From: Trichomonas vaginalis G3
Taxonomy: Eukaryota; Parabasalia; Trichomonadida; Trichomonadidae
Reading direction: 5' to 3'
DNA: 64,000 nucleotides
Assembly (NCBI RefSeq): GCF_026262505.1
Contig: NC_067207.1
Location: forward strand, 7,718,082-7,782,081
Part shown: positions 41,430 to 51,420 of the stretch, piece by piece
Layout: each line of letters starts with the position of its first letter
Numbering within the stretch: the first letter of the stretch is position 1
Translations under genes and position numbers: made by a program
The notes under the pieces: model-generated
The model's input: only the letters and a program-made list of their open reading frames with translations
What the model was told of the DNA's origin: nothing
The model's database searches: none

Positions 41430-41831
41430 TTTACATTCCCCACGTTTGAGGCGGTTGAGGTTGTTGTTGTTTACCCACTGTTGTGCATGGTTATATCCTC
41501 TGTTAAAGAATCTTTCACCTTGGTCCATATAGTGCCCTGCTTGGTTATAGTAGTCATTTGCTTTGTTATAGTAGTTTCCTGCTTGTCTTCCTACATTGTC
41601 CATCCATCCTTGAACTTTTCCTCTTGTTTCAGGATTTGGAATAAGATTTGCTGCATCTCGTGCTACCTCCCAACCTTTCTGTACGGTTTGTATAATAGGT
41701 TTGCTTCTCTTTCAGTATACCTAAAGTACTCAAAATCTTCCTTCCAATTCCAAAATGCACCTCTGGCTATTGTTCCCACTGCGGCAAAATCTAGATGCGA
41801 CTCCTGCTAATGCGCCAAATAAACCCATTTC
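41430..41831 (-). pseudogene. Small Gly/Asn/Tyr-rich structural protein
   Basis: Begins MGLFGALAGVASRF, and the C-terminal part has helical repeats NYYNKANDYYNQAGHYMDQG. The glycine/alanine-rich start and repeats recall minor virion proteins such as the one at 53254-53781. Broken fossil; role inferred only. Confidence 0.4.
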
Positions 41832-41839
41832 TTATGGGT

Positions 41840-42802
41840 TAAAAATGAACGAATCCAAACAAGACCCGTATGTTTCTAAAGCAACAAAGAAAGCACTCAT
41901 GGTAAAAATCTTTAGTTCAACACCAAATGCTTGGTTTATGGATATCTTGGAAAACATTCCGAGATATAGAGAAGATGGACCACCATACTGGGTTAATATT
42001 TGTTGGTCAAAACACAAGATACTGTGAAGCCATACATTATGGTCCAAAAAATATTTTAGATGTGAAAACTGCTTTGACAATATTCGTTGACAAATACCAT
42101 CCAAAAACTGACATCTGACTGTGAAAGTTCTTTCAAATCAGATGATGTAAAAAACTATCTGCGTTCAAAAAATGTAAACCAATATTTCATTGTCGACCAA
42201 AACCATTCTGCTCTTGGTGTCATTGACAGTTGTATAAAAATCTTAAGAGACTTAAAACCAACCACAAGGTGGTGAGGTAGATGAAATGTCATATGACGAC
42301 AAATATAGACACTTCTCCATGGCAAAGATGAGACAAGTTTTAAATATTTACAATAGCCGTAAACAAAAAGGTTTGGGAAACCACTCCCTGAAGAAATGAA
42401 AAAACAACCCCGACTTAGAGAAAGACTATATATTTAATAGTTTAGTCAAAAGAGACAAACAAGAAAGAATGCCAGGCTTCAAACTTAAGAAAGGTGACAA
42501 AGTAAAAATAGAAATACCTAAACGCGACCCATATGAAAATACTATTGACTATGACAACAATGGGAACTCGACAGGTACTCACATTCGTGTTCGTAAAAAA
42601 TAGAAGAAAGTATACAGAGAATATTATGAAGTTTTAGGCAAACATGGCAAAATGTACACACTGCAAGCAGAAGATAAAACTACTATTGTCAGACCTCGTT
42701 TCAAACTTGTTAAGGTTCAAGTGGTATACTTTCAAAGACAGTTCCTAACAAATATAAGACAACTCCTGACGAATATGCTAAAGAAGTTGAAAATGACGAC
42801 TA
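41840..42802 (+). pseudogene. Integrase fossil, element B
   Basis: The rve core can be traced through NAWFMDILENIPRY, LTSDCESSF and NHSALGVIDS segments, parallel to the open integrase at 13861-14946 but from a different subfamily. A basic/SH3-like C-terminal part follows (FKLKKGDKVKIEIP). Several breaks. It is the only major plus-strand gene in the right third besides the capsid-type gene. Confidence 0.72.
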
Positions 42803-42814
42803 AGCATTTCTATA

Positions 42815-44395
42815 CCATGCGTAAACTGTCATGTAAGGTGGCATGTAGTCTTACTTTGTCCGTTGTTTGCGTATACCCTGAAACGCGATGTATATGGTTT
42901 CCTCCTCCTCAGTGTTACTCCAGTAACAATCTTAGCAAACTTAACGTTGTCTTTAACATCATATCCTTTACCTTTTATCATTCCTGACCAATCCCAATAT
43001 CTATGCTTATGCCAACCTGCTTGAGATGTACTTAAATCTATGTAGTGACTGTGTGCAGGTAGGTTTTCACCTGAAATCGTTTTACTTCCACTGTTTCCTT
43101 TGAAGAGTTTGCACAATACAAAAACCTGTCGACTATTTGAGTCCAAGTTCCAAAACCAAGTACTACTTCTGGTCTGGTAGAGTTCATTGACGTGTAAATA
43201 GAACCTATAGGATATAGTGTTTGAAGTATTTCTGTCTTTAACGTTTGAAGCTCTGTTTTGTCAGCTTTTTTATCATATAAATCTTGAGCAGTGAATTTAA
43301 CTTTTTTTTCATCCTCCATGACAAAAACATTTCTACATCTAATGTCTTTCATCGTCGTTATGTCATCCTCCGATGTTAAACCTTGTGGAAAGTTAGGAGG
43401 TTTCCAATATAATGCATCCCCACCAGTTTCTTCAACCGTTCCTTCAATATTTTCTATACCAACAGTTGCGAAGAAATCGTGTGTATGGTTCTTATCTGCC
43501 TTCTTTTCAAGGCTAACGTTTAAGTCTGTTATTTCAGAAGATGTATGTGTATGTCCAACGTCACTTTTCTTGTTTAAGGTTTCTTGTAAGTTTGTAATAT
43601 TTGCAATGGTATGTGTATGGTTCTTATCCGCTTTAAGGTCTAAACATCCTGAAACCCACCCTGTATTGGCTTTACCTTCTAAAATCTTCGATGTCCGTTC
43701 ATTATACCATTCAACCCTTTCTTTAATTTCATTGTCTTTTTCATCCACATATTCCTTATCTGCCTTCTTCACTAACGCACTAGCCATACAACCCCTATCT
43801 ACCTTCTCCTCTAACTCACTGTTGACATATTTTTGTCAGCTTTCTTTTCAAGGCTAACGTTTAAGTCTGTTATTTCAGATATAGAATGTGTATGTCCAAC
43901 GGCACTTTTCCTGTTTAAGGTTTCTTGTAAGTTTGTAATATTTGCAATGGTATGTGTATGAGTCTTTTAGAATATTCGTTTTCAGCTCTTGTCACTTCAC
44001 TTGACATTTTATTGTCAACATATGTTTTGTCTGCTAGTTCAGGATGAGTATGTTCTTTCGTTGCATATGTTGCATCTGCTCTGTCATGTTCTTCTTGAAC
44101 TTTTTCAATGACATACTCTTTGTCAGCTTTGTTGTCAATATCTGCTTTCAAAAGAAGTTCATCTATAGGTTTCTCGTTTAAAGTTCCTTTTGTTGGATTT
44201 ATACAAACAGTATGTTCTTACTGTCTTGAAACAGAAACTCATCTGTCATTGGGTTTAATGTCAGTTTTAAGTTTCCTTCTTTCAATGACTCAGATATCTT
44301 AGAATAGTTTGAAAGTTGTTGTGTTCTTATTTAGAGCTTGCAAAATGAGTTGTCGGTTGTGTTGTATTCTCTCATAGACGCTGTTTCTTTCGACA
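42815..44395 (-). pseudogene. Phage-like fibre fossil, element B
   Basis: Fibre repeats of the form HTHTIANITNLQETLNKK and the tip motifs YPIGSIYTSMN and GFGTWTQIVD are readable, as in the fibre at 15015-16913. The N-terminal part starts near 44395 and is divergent from the gene at 44418. A duplication of a repeat segment is visible (43480-43620 resembles 43840-43965). Several breaks. Confidence 0.7.
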
Positions 44396-44417
44396 TTTTT
44401 ATTCTAGATAAAATATG
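44396..44417. promoter_or_regulatory. 22-bp divergent promoter
   Basis: Reads TTTTTATTCTAGATAAA rightwards before the ATG at 44418, and TTTATCTAGAATAAAAATG leftwards before the fibre start. The core TTTATCTAGAATAAA is nearly self-complementary, so both directions present the same box. Confidence 0.55.
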
Positions 44418-45260
44418 CTTTCAATAGAAAAAGAAAATTCAAGAGTTGCTACAACTAAACCATTAGATGAACTTTTTACGAATGTCGTCAAAAGTTTGAG
44501 ACAGAGACCGTAAAGCATGAAGGCTATCGTTTTGACTACCCATTGAGATGGTTAAGAGACCCATCCGTCACAAAAGCTATTGGCTTTCGTAGAATGAAGT
44601 TCATTTCAGAAGCCATACATGGTTTCCCATTTACGGTCGGTTTTGAAATTCGATACTATAACAAAGAAAAACGTACGTATGAGAAATTTGAACAGGGAAA
44701 ACTTTTACAAGTGAATTTGCTTGTAAACTTAGAAACAACTCTTCAAGCTTTTCAAGAAAAAATAAACGATATCTATCTCGAATATGCAAAACAGTACAAC
44801 ATTGACGAAGGAAGTACCATCTCGATATTTTATATGACAGGAAAAATGCAACTGTTAAAATCAATAGAATAGAAGACTTGGAGAAGACGTTTATATTTCT
44901 ACAAAATATAACAACTTGGCATGGTATAGATTTTTGAGGATGTTAAATCAGCCTGCAGAATATCCAGTACACCCGAACTTTTATGAAGTCGAAAACCCTA
45001 AAGGAACATATGAAAATGTTTTTGACTCAGATGCTATTATAGTTCATGCTTCATTTTCTGGTGCACAAAACTCTTTTTTATGCTTGGCAAATGACTTTTA
45101 CGAAAAACCTACAAAGCTATATGAACCACCGAGTGGAAGTATTTCAGACTTTCAAGTATGGTTTACAACAGATGGAAGAAAGAGAATAGTTCCATTATAC
45201 CACGCGTTTTACTTAGAACTTAGTTTCATATACAACTACTATCGAACGGTAAAAATATAA
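44418..45260 (+). pseudogene. Capsid-associated protein, YP-x-RW family, element B second copy
   Basis: Contains FDYPLRWLRDPSVTKAIGFR, shared with 36057-36917, and ends with RIVPLYHAFYLELSFIYNYY, which also parallels that protein's C-terminus. Two members of the family in one Polinton may serve as different minor capsid parts. A few breaks. Confidence 0.5.
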
Positions 45261-45266
45261 TTTTTA

Positions 45267-45507
45267 ATACGGTTGAGGTGTTGGATTTGGTTGCCAACTT
45301 GACTGTGGTGCAGGTTCAGGCTGTTGTATAACAGGAGCTTGTTTCTTCTGGTTCAGGGTCTTTAGGTATAATACCAACAAACTGACCTACTCTTTTGCCA
45401 ATATTTTTGACTCCGTTCCAAATTCCTCTTCCTACGGTTTTTATTCCATTCCATATACCTCTTCCAACATTTCGAAAGAAGTTTCCAATACTACTGAAGA
45501 AACCCAT
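45267..45507 (-). CDS. Small amphipathic basic protein (63 aa open part)
   Basis: MGFFSSIGNFFRNVGRGIWN, then tandem VGRGIWNGxK units and a Pro-rich tail. An amphipathic, Trp/Gly/Arg-rich helix next to capsid genes is reminiscent of membrane-active minor virion proteins such as adenovirus protein VI. That resemblance is inference from composition only. Confidence 0.45.
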
Positions 45508-45535
45508 TTTACTATATGTAAAATCTAATGTCCGC

Positions 45536-45885
45536 CTAGTCTCTTACGTTCCTGTTGAGTTCCATAGCATTCTTTAACTGGAGCTCATACATTCTATTTC
45601 TCCTCTGGTAGAAAACATACTCTGGGTCAACTCCTGTGTTCGCGTCATCTGCATAGAGTTGTTTATATCCCACTTCAGGGTTTGTATAAAACTCTTTCCA
45701 TCTCATATTTGCATACCATGGTGGTAAGCCTAACGCAGCGTCATTTGACATGGCAGTTTGCATTTGTACATCTGTTGGCACTTGACCATAGTTTGCCATT
45801 GCAGTTTGTATTCTAACTTCATTTGGAATATTCTCTGGGTTTGGTTGTCCAGTTGCTGTGCATTCGCTAAGTTCTGTGCGTCCAT
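45536..45885 (-). pseudogene. Unknown virion-type protein
   Basis: Begins MDAQNLANAQQLDNQ at 45885. The C-terminal part (ALGLPPWYANMRWKEFYTN, ending LQLKNAMELNRN) is well preserved. It lies between two small putative virion genes. No family recognised; broken at least once. Confidence 0.4.
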
Positions 45886-45907
45886 TTTAATATGATAAAA
45901 ATATCTC

Positions 45908-46039
45908 TTACGAGTACATATGCTGAACATTTGCTGGCAGTGGTTCATCTTCATATTCTCTATATCTTTCTGCCACGTCAAATAAGTAAATGACACAATG
46001 GAAAAAGCCTAAAACAAGTAGTCCTATTTCAAACCACAT
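45908..46039 (-). CDS. Small membrane protein, 43 aa
   Basis: MWFEIGLLVLGFFHCVIYLF forms one clear transmembrane helix at residues 2-20, followed by an acidic/Tyr tail. The start overlaps the end of the methyltransferase gene by 16 bp, a typical compact viral arrangement. Possible role in membrane interaction of the virion; not demonstrated. Confidence 0.45.
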   Translation of the reverse strand: MWFEIGLLVLGFFHCVIYLFDVAERYREYEDEPLPANVQHMYS

Positions 46040-46842
46040 TTACTTACCAATAAAATTTCTTTGTTGTGACACTTTTTCCGGTTTATAGGACCTCTCTCAT
46101 ATTCTATCTTATCGTATCTAAACTCATACTCATGTATGTCCTCTAACCATCTCATGACACTTTCCAAACCACTTTTATCGGATGTAAAGTAAAAGCATGG
46201 ATGGTTATGTAAAACGTCTAAAGTTTCTAAAGAGTCTCTCAAAGTCCAGTCTACTTGGTATTGAAAATCATATGTGTTATAGAACGGCGGGTCTACTATA
46301 AAGAAAACATTTTCCTTGTTTTTATATTTTTCATACAACTCTGTCCAATGACATCTCACAAACTCTATACCCTCAGTATATTTTTCTATGTTCTCTTTGA
46401 AAACCTTTGTATAGTTAAGATATAAAACGTTTGACATAAGTGTTTCAATGTCATGAACTCTTATAGAACCACTATACAATAGTCTAGAAGATATACTATC
46501 CCAGTCAATATACTCTGCTTTTTTCAAAACCTCTCTGACAGTATTTTTCTTATCTAATGGTATACGTTCCATCTTACCTATAGGTATCTTTTCTTTCAAC
46601 TCACTCAATATTTTGTTTGTGTCTTGTATATGTTTGAGACGGTTCATATAGTTGTCGAAGTCATTGCATATAATCTTCGAGTCAGGAAATACAGTATGGC
46701 ACAAATGAGATATATAGAAACTTCCACCGAACAAATCTACAAATGTTAGACCATTCGGTAGTTTCTTAAGTTCTCTCAATAGAATATCTTTACATCTACT
46801 CTTATTTCCAAAGAAGGGTAACGGTGGTTTTGTAAAATTCAT
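46024..46842 (-). CDS. Dam-like DNA adenine methyltransferase (D12 class), 272 aa
   Basis: I place the start at 46842 (MNFTKPPLPFFGNKSRCKDI). An N-terminal PLPFFGNKSR motif corresponds to the D12 family's substrate-side motif, TFVDLFGGSFYIS (about residues 34-46) is the AdoMet-binding motif I, and FFIVDPPFYNTYD (about 185-197) contains the DPPF catalytic motif IV. Expected to methylate adenine N6 in double-stranded DNA. It is the outermost right gene of Polinton B, just inside the terminus. Open frame. Likely acquired from phage or bacteria; target sequence unknown. Confidence 0.85.
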   Translation of the reverse strand: MNFTKPPLPFFGNKSRCKDILLRELKKLPNGLTFVDLFGGSFYISHLCHTVFPDSKIICNDFDNYMNRLKHIQDTNKILSELKEKIPIGKMERIPLDKKNTVREVLKKAEYIDWDSISSRLLYSGSIRVHDIETLMSNVLYLNYTKVFKENIEKYTEGIEFVRCHWTELYEKYKNKENVFFIVDPPFYNTYDFQYQVDWTLRDSLETLDVLHNHPCFYFTSDKSGLESVMRWLEDIHEYEFRYDKIEYERGPINRKKCHNKEILLVSKCGLK

Positions 46843-46869
46843 TTTATATTTAATAAAAATGTTTTTTCC

Positions 46870-46951
46870 CTGAAAAGTGACAGAAAAGTGACAAAACATC
46901 TTCGGGGCTAGAGGGCACGAAGTGCCTGGAAGCCCCAATACTTTTTTTTTT
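46870..46951 (-). repeat. Right terminus of Polinton B
   Basis: Hairpin at 46904-46936 (arms GGGGCT/AGCCCC and GGCAC/GTGCC), then a short ATAC spacer and a T run to 46951. Inverted match to the left terminus. Two GAAAAGTGACA units (46870-46893) lie just inside. Confidence 0.88.
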
Positions 46952-46956
46952 CCTCT
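46952..46956 (+). repeat. Target-site duplication, right copy (CCTCT)
   Basis: Identical to 21455-21459; see the left copy. Five bases alone could match by chance, but position and length fit the Polinton rule. Confidence 0.75.
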
Positions 46957-46994
46957 GTATGGAAAATTGAGGTTTTCAAAGTGAGTTAAAATAA

Positions 46995-47056
46995 TATCAA
47001 ATTTATACTAATTTACTTCAAAATACAAAAGTATTTGACAGCTAAAATTAGTTACT
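46995..47056 (+). repeat. Isolated copy of the 120-bp repeat unit
   Basis: AAATTTATACTAATTTACTT and onward to ACTTTAGCAA match the unit of the 50503-50862 tandem array. MITE 2 follows directly after GCAA, inside what would be the unit. Confidence 0.75.
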
Positions 47057-47975
47057 TTAGCAATGTTGTAAACAGAAATTCATCAAAAGTGACACCTCAG
47101 AAAAGCTAAAATATTGAATTTTTGGAACTTTTGATAGAGCACGTTTTTAAATATTAATTAAAGTAAATGTATATTTTGTAAAGATTCTTTTTAATAAAAA
47201 ATAAAATTTTGAAGAAGAACACAAAATCTTCTGAAAAATAATATCACATAAACTCATATTATTTTCTAATATATAACTATTTTATATAAAAATCAAATTC
47301 AAAAAAATATAAAACCAAAAATAATTGTTATAATTTAAATGAAGAAGTAATTTAAAACGATTTTATTTATGATCAAATTTTATATATTTTTTTGGATCAA
47401 ATCCATTTTAATAGAATTTATATACTATTCATCTATTAGTAAACACTACCGTATATTATTTTTTAAGCTATCTTATTTTTTGAACTTTTATTCAAATCTT
47501 TGGTCGCAAGAAGAATTGCATGATAAATAAAAACATTTAATCAAAGTCAATTTTATTTTTCATATTCAAATGGACTGAGTGTTAACATTTAACATTTTTT
47601 GCTAATTGTCGTCAAAAATTAGGCGTAAAGCAAAAATTAATATTTCATATGGTTTTATGATAGATAAGCATTATATTCCCACTCATTATATTCGTAAATT
47701 TTGAGGTTTATCCTTCGCTTTTAAGATCATTGAATTTGATTTTTATATAAAATAGTTATATATTAGAAAATAATATGAGTTTATGTGATATTATTTTTCA
47801 GAAGATTTCATTCTATATGCCTATGAAAAGTACTCTCAAAACCAACTTTTTCCTAATTATAATTAAATCTAGAATATTGTATTATGCTTAGTATTATTTC
47901 ATTTTTCTCATTCAATTTAGAATTTACAAATGTCAAAAAATTGAGAGCTGTCACTTTTGATGAATTTCCGTTTAT
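47057..47975. mobile_element. MITE 2 (about 920 bp)
   Basis: Same terminal repeats as MITE 1 (AAACAGAAATTCATCAAAAG then TGACA at the left, inverted at the right), in the opposite orientation. It contains a central stretch (about 47305-47620) absent from MITE 1, so MITE 1 may be an internal deletion/foldback derivative of this form. No transposase frame seen. Confidence 0.75.
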
Positions 47976-48014
47976 TACAGCTTGAAAAATAAACAGTTTT
48001 GTAAAGTAAAAAAA

Positions 48015-48173
48015 ATGAACGAAAACTCGAGACCTCGTATTCCAAATGAATGGGTAAGATATATGTATGAAAAACTTGAAAGTGGTGAGTTAACTTACGC
48101 AACAGTTTTGAAACAATCATTTGGAGAAAGTTTCCCAGCTATCTACTGGGAACTAAAGGCTATGAGGCACTAG
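48015..48173 (+). CDS. 52-aa ORF leading into the hairpin array
   Basis: MNENSRPRIPNEWVRYMYEK, then a helical stretch ending ESFPAIYWELKAMRH. The last ~19 codons coincide with the first arms of the hairpin array (from 48117). The sequence looks protein-like, so the array may have grown from the 3' end of a real gene. No family recognised; it may be a fragment. Confidence 0.4.
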   Translation: MNENSRPRIPNEWVRYMYEKLESGELTYATVLKQSFGESFPAIYWELKAMRH

Positions 48174-49097
48174 TATATAATCAGTGCCTCATAGCCTTTA
48201 GTTTGTTATTAAAAACGAGAAAACTTGTTCGAAATGATAAACAATTTCGAACAAGTTTTCTCGTTTTAAGGAGGGAATTGTTCCTTATGATGCATACATT
48301 ATAAATATATACATCATAAGGAACAATTCCCTCTAGATAGCTGGGAAACTTTCTCTAAATAACTTATCATTTGGAGAAAGTTTCCCAGCTATCTACTGGG
48401 AACTAAAGGCTATGAGGCACTAGTATATAATCAGTGCCTCATAGCCTTTAGTTTGTTATTAAAAACGAGAAAACTTGTTCGAAATGATAAACAATTTCGA
48501 ACAAGTTTTCTCGTTTTAAGGAGGGAATTGTTCCTTATGATGCATACATTATAAATATATACATCATAAGGAACAATTCCCTCTAGATAGCTGGGAAACT
48601 TTCTCTAAATAACTTATCATTTGGAGAAAGTTTCCCAGCTATCTACTGGGAACTAAAGGCTATGAGGCACTAATATATAATCAGTGCCTCATAGCCTTTA
48701 GTTTGTTATTAAAAACGAGAAAACTTGTTCGCAATGCGAAATGATTGCGAACAAGTTTTCTCACTTCAGCGAGGGAATTGTTCCTTATGATGCATACATT
48801 ATAAATATATACATCATAAGGAACAATTCCCTCTAGATAGCTGGGAAACTTTCTCTAAATAACTTATCATTTGGAGAAAGTTTCCCAGCTATCTACTGGG
48901 AACTAAAGGCTATGAGGCACTAGTATATAATCAGTGCCTCATAGCCTTTAGTTTGTTATTAAAAACGAGAAAACTTGTTCGAAATGATAAACAATTTCGA
49001 ACAAGTTTTCTCGTTTTAAGGAGGAATTGTTCCTTATGATGCATACATTATAAATATATACATCATAAGGAACAATTCCCTCTAGATAGCTAGGAAA
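48117..49097. repeat. 250-bp tandem array, each unit made of four perfect hairpins
   Basis: Units start at 48117, 48367, 48617 and 48867, a period of exactly 250 bp. In the first unit the stem pairs are 48151-48170/48184-48203 (20 bp), 48212-48235/48244-48267 (24 bp), 48271-48292/48312-48333 (22 bp) and 48334-48355/48374-48395 (22 bp), all perfect, with loops of 8-19 bases and almost no spacer. In the third unit the second hairpin has matching changes in both arms (48732 and 48747, A-T replaced by C-G), so pairing is kept. Confidence 0.92.
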
Positions 49098-49099
49098 CC

Positions 49100-49550
49100 C
49101 TAAATTAACTATTAATCTTTGAGATATTTTTTATTGAGGTTAATACGTTTTTCTAAATAATTAAAATGTAAAATTTTGATTATGAACTCATCTCTAATAT
49201 TTTGGCTCTTTAATATATTTGAATCATGATCTTTGAGAAGAGTTCTCAAAAGTATTCACAAAAGCTATTTTTCCTTGAAATTTAAAAATCCTGTTTATCA
49301 TATATTACCAAATTCAATTCCCTACATATTTCAAAATATTCTATGAACATTTCAATTTTTGAAAAAAACATATTTTTTCCAAATATATTTATTATCATAT
49401 TTCTAATAATATTTCCTAAAGCGTCACTTTTTACTTCCTCGACGATTATTCCCCTCTCAAAAAATTCAATAGCTTACATTTTGACAGAACTTAATATGTA
49501 ACATATCAATACCCTTTTACGATTATTGTTACTTTTTCGAAATAAAAGGA
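49100..49550. other. A+T-rich spacer
   Basis: No gene seen. The last 50 bases (ATCAATACCCTTTTACGATT then ACTTTTTCGAAATAAAA) match the end of the 120-bp repeat unit. Confidence 0.5.
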
Positions 49551-49760
49551 GTGGGGGACAAACTCGCCCATTGTCACTTTTTCATTAACCTTAAACTTGT
49601 AATTTTCATTATTTTTAATTAACCTTATTTCTTTCCCAATTCCTGATTTATTTTATTCACTTACTATTAAAAGTCACATTTTAATAAAATATAATAATTT
49701 ATTTATAGCATTTTTTACTATACTGTAATAAAAAATTAATTATAATAAATTAAATGTTTA

Positions 49761-50129
49761 TTAAATCAAATGTTTTCTTTGCAATAATATTTTTAATGTT
49801 GAGTAAACAATGTTGGGATCAAGTGTATCATTTTTCAGACCTTTCTGAACAGCTTCAAGCATACTGATGCATTCGACTTTTTTAAATTGTGTCATTTCTT
49901 CGAAATCTCTTGTGACTTTTTTGATAACTTTAACACTTCTCTCTGAATCCAGACCTTTAATTTGCAACTTAATCAGGAATGAAGGAACAACACTGGAATA
50001 TAACTCGATGACAAGTTCATCGAGTCGAAGATTTGGTTGTACACCACTTGTATGTGCCGGATACCATTGTGTCAAATTTTTTCTGAAATTAACTTTAAAA
50101 GTACTAAGTAAGATCATGAGATATAGCAA
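49761..50129 (-). pseudogene. Captured gene fragment, helical-repeat-like, 122 codons
   Basis: On the minus strand a helix-rich frame reads RLDELVIELYSSVVPSFLIK and SVKVIKKVTRDFEEMTQFKK, ending LQRKHLI. Its style (paired helices) is faintly reminiscent of Mo25-like or other HEAT/ARM-type proteins, but this is too weak to name. It lies entirely between the terminal repeats of a non-autonomous element. A 119-aa copy is at 61509-61865. Confidence 0.45.
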
Positions 50130-50360
50130 TATATGTTTAAACTAACTTATATTTTGGTTGTACACCACTTGTATGTGCCGGATACCATTGTGTCAAATTT
50201 TTTCTGAAATTAACTTTAAAAGTACTAAGTAAGATCATGAGATATAGCAATATATGTTTAAACTAACTTATATTTTGGTTGTACACCACTTGTATGTGCC
50301 GGATACCATTGTGTCAAATTTTTTCTGAAATTAACTTTAAAAGTACTAAGTAAGATCATT
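50033..50360 (+). repeat. 121-bp tandem repeat, about 3 copies
   Basis: TTGGTTGTACACCACTTGTA recurs at about 50033, 50154 and 50275. The unit includes the start of the captured gene fragment. The second segmental copy has only one unit (61784 onward). Confidence 0.88.
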
Positions 50361-50502
50361 TATTTTTGCATAATATAATGCCAATATGGTTTCTTTTGAT
50401 TTTATTTCATTTATAAGCAAATCAGATTTACCCAAAAACTCCACTCCATAAGCGTTCATTTGCTAAATTAAAAAGTGACAATGGGCTAGTCTGTCCCTTT
50501 CT

Positions 50503-50862
50503 CAAATAAAAGTAAAAACAAATTTATACTAATTTACTTCAAAATACAAAAGTATTTGACAGCTAAAATTAGTTACTTTAGCAAGCCCATCAATACCCTT
50601 TTACGATTATTGTTACTTTTTCGAAATAAAAGTAAAAACAAATTTATACTAATTTACATCAAAATACAAAAGTATTTGACAGCTAAAATTAGTTACTTTA
50701 GCAAGCCTATCAATACCCTTTTACGATTATTGTTACTTTTTCGAAATAAAAGTAAAAACAAATTTATACTAATTTACATCAAAATACAAAAGTATTTGAC
50801 AGCTAAAATTAGTTACTTTAGCAAGCCTATCAATACCCTTTTACGATTATTGTTTTTTTCGA
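50503..50862 (+). repeat. 120-bp tandem repeat, 3 copies
   Basis: Units of AAATAAAAGTAAAAACAAAT through TCAATACCCTTTTACGATTA repeat with a 120-bp period. Because 120 is a multiple of three, a frame stays open across all units; it is not a gene. Repeated again at 62014-62375. Confidence 0.9.
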
Positions 50863-50969
50863 AATAAAATAAATTTATTATCAAAAACCTTTTTTTTCTT
50901 AGTAAAAATAAACGAAATTTTTTACCTTATGAACTTTTGATGGAAATATGCAAATTTAAAATAATAAAG

Positions 50970-51225
50970 AAAGCCGCGAGCGAAGCGATCGGCTTAGTTC
51001 GAAGATTTTGATTCAAATCTTTGCTGATCTGTAATTCGCGGAAGCCGCGAGCGAATCGAGCGGCTTAGGTCTAAGATTTTGATTCAAATCTTTGCTTATA
51101 TTCCTTAAATTCTTTATGAAACTCGCAACAGTTCCATAAAAAATTTTAAATTCTAAACTGTCGAAATTACCGATCGGTAATCACACCCTTCACGGGTGTG
51201 TCACTTTTTACAAGTGTGTCACTTT
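50970..51225. repeat. GC-rich palindromes in A+T-rich spacer
   Basis: Two units GCCGCGAGCGAA(G/T)CGA...CGGCTT (50972 and 51041) separated by a shared AAGATTTTGATTCAAATCTT palindrome, then TTACCGATCGGTAA and ACACCCTTCACGGGTGT (51168-51202), and two GTGTGTCACTTTT units. No gene here. Similar palindromes occur inside genes elsewhere in the window. Confidence 0.7.
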
Positions 51226-51420
51226 TAGCTAAAATTACCCCTACTCAAATCGAAATTATATTAATGTTTTTAATATTCTTATATCAAAAGGATTAAAGTT
51301 CATTAAGAGAAAAACAATTCTTCTTCTTCAATCTATTGGCACATTTATTTCTACACGCCAATAAGGAAGGGAAAATTATAAGACACCATGGTGTCTTCAA
51401 AACGCGAATTTTTGATATTT

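Larger units (their letters stand above)
21460..46951. mobile_element. Polinton/Maverick B, both termini and TSD present (25.5 kb)
   Basis: Bounded by inverted hairpin termini (21460-21530; 46890-46951) and CCTCT duplications. Order from left: basic structural gene, major capsid gene, small conserved genes, minor capsid gene, D5-like helicase, small genes, packaging ATPase (mostly plus strand). Then come repeats, three minus-strand genes (two of them KilA-N), a capsid-type gene, HNH, protein-primed polymerase and HNH, small genes, integrase (plus), fibre, capsid-type gene, small genes and adenine methyltransferase. The element is broken: the left half holds most of some twenty or more breaks, while polymerase, HNH, KilA-N and methyltransferase frames look whole. 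The left half resembles Polinton A closely, so decay is recent on an evolutionary scale. Confidence 0.9.
49553..50499. mobile_element. TIR DNA element carrying a gene fragment
   Basis: Terminal inverted repeats of about 28 bp: GGGACAAACTCGCCCATTGT then CACTTTTT at the left (49556), and its inverted form with two differences at the right (about 50466-50499). No transposase is visible; instead it carries a protein-like fragment at 49761-50129. A second copy sits at 61305-62010 within the duplicated segment. Confidence 0.7.

Noticed and set aside
48117-49097. CRISPR-like array
   Set aside because: Units are identical 250-bp tandem repeats with no variable spacers, no cas genes, and the host looks eukaryotic.
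49761-50129. Mo25-like (CAB39) identity for the captured fragment
   Set aside because: Only a general helical-repeat resemblance; no diagnostic motif visible.
50556-50867. 103-codon plus-strand frame with a repeated 40-residue unit
   Set aside because: The repeat period is 120 bp, a multiple of three, so the frame stays open by chance; the same holds at 62062-62448.
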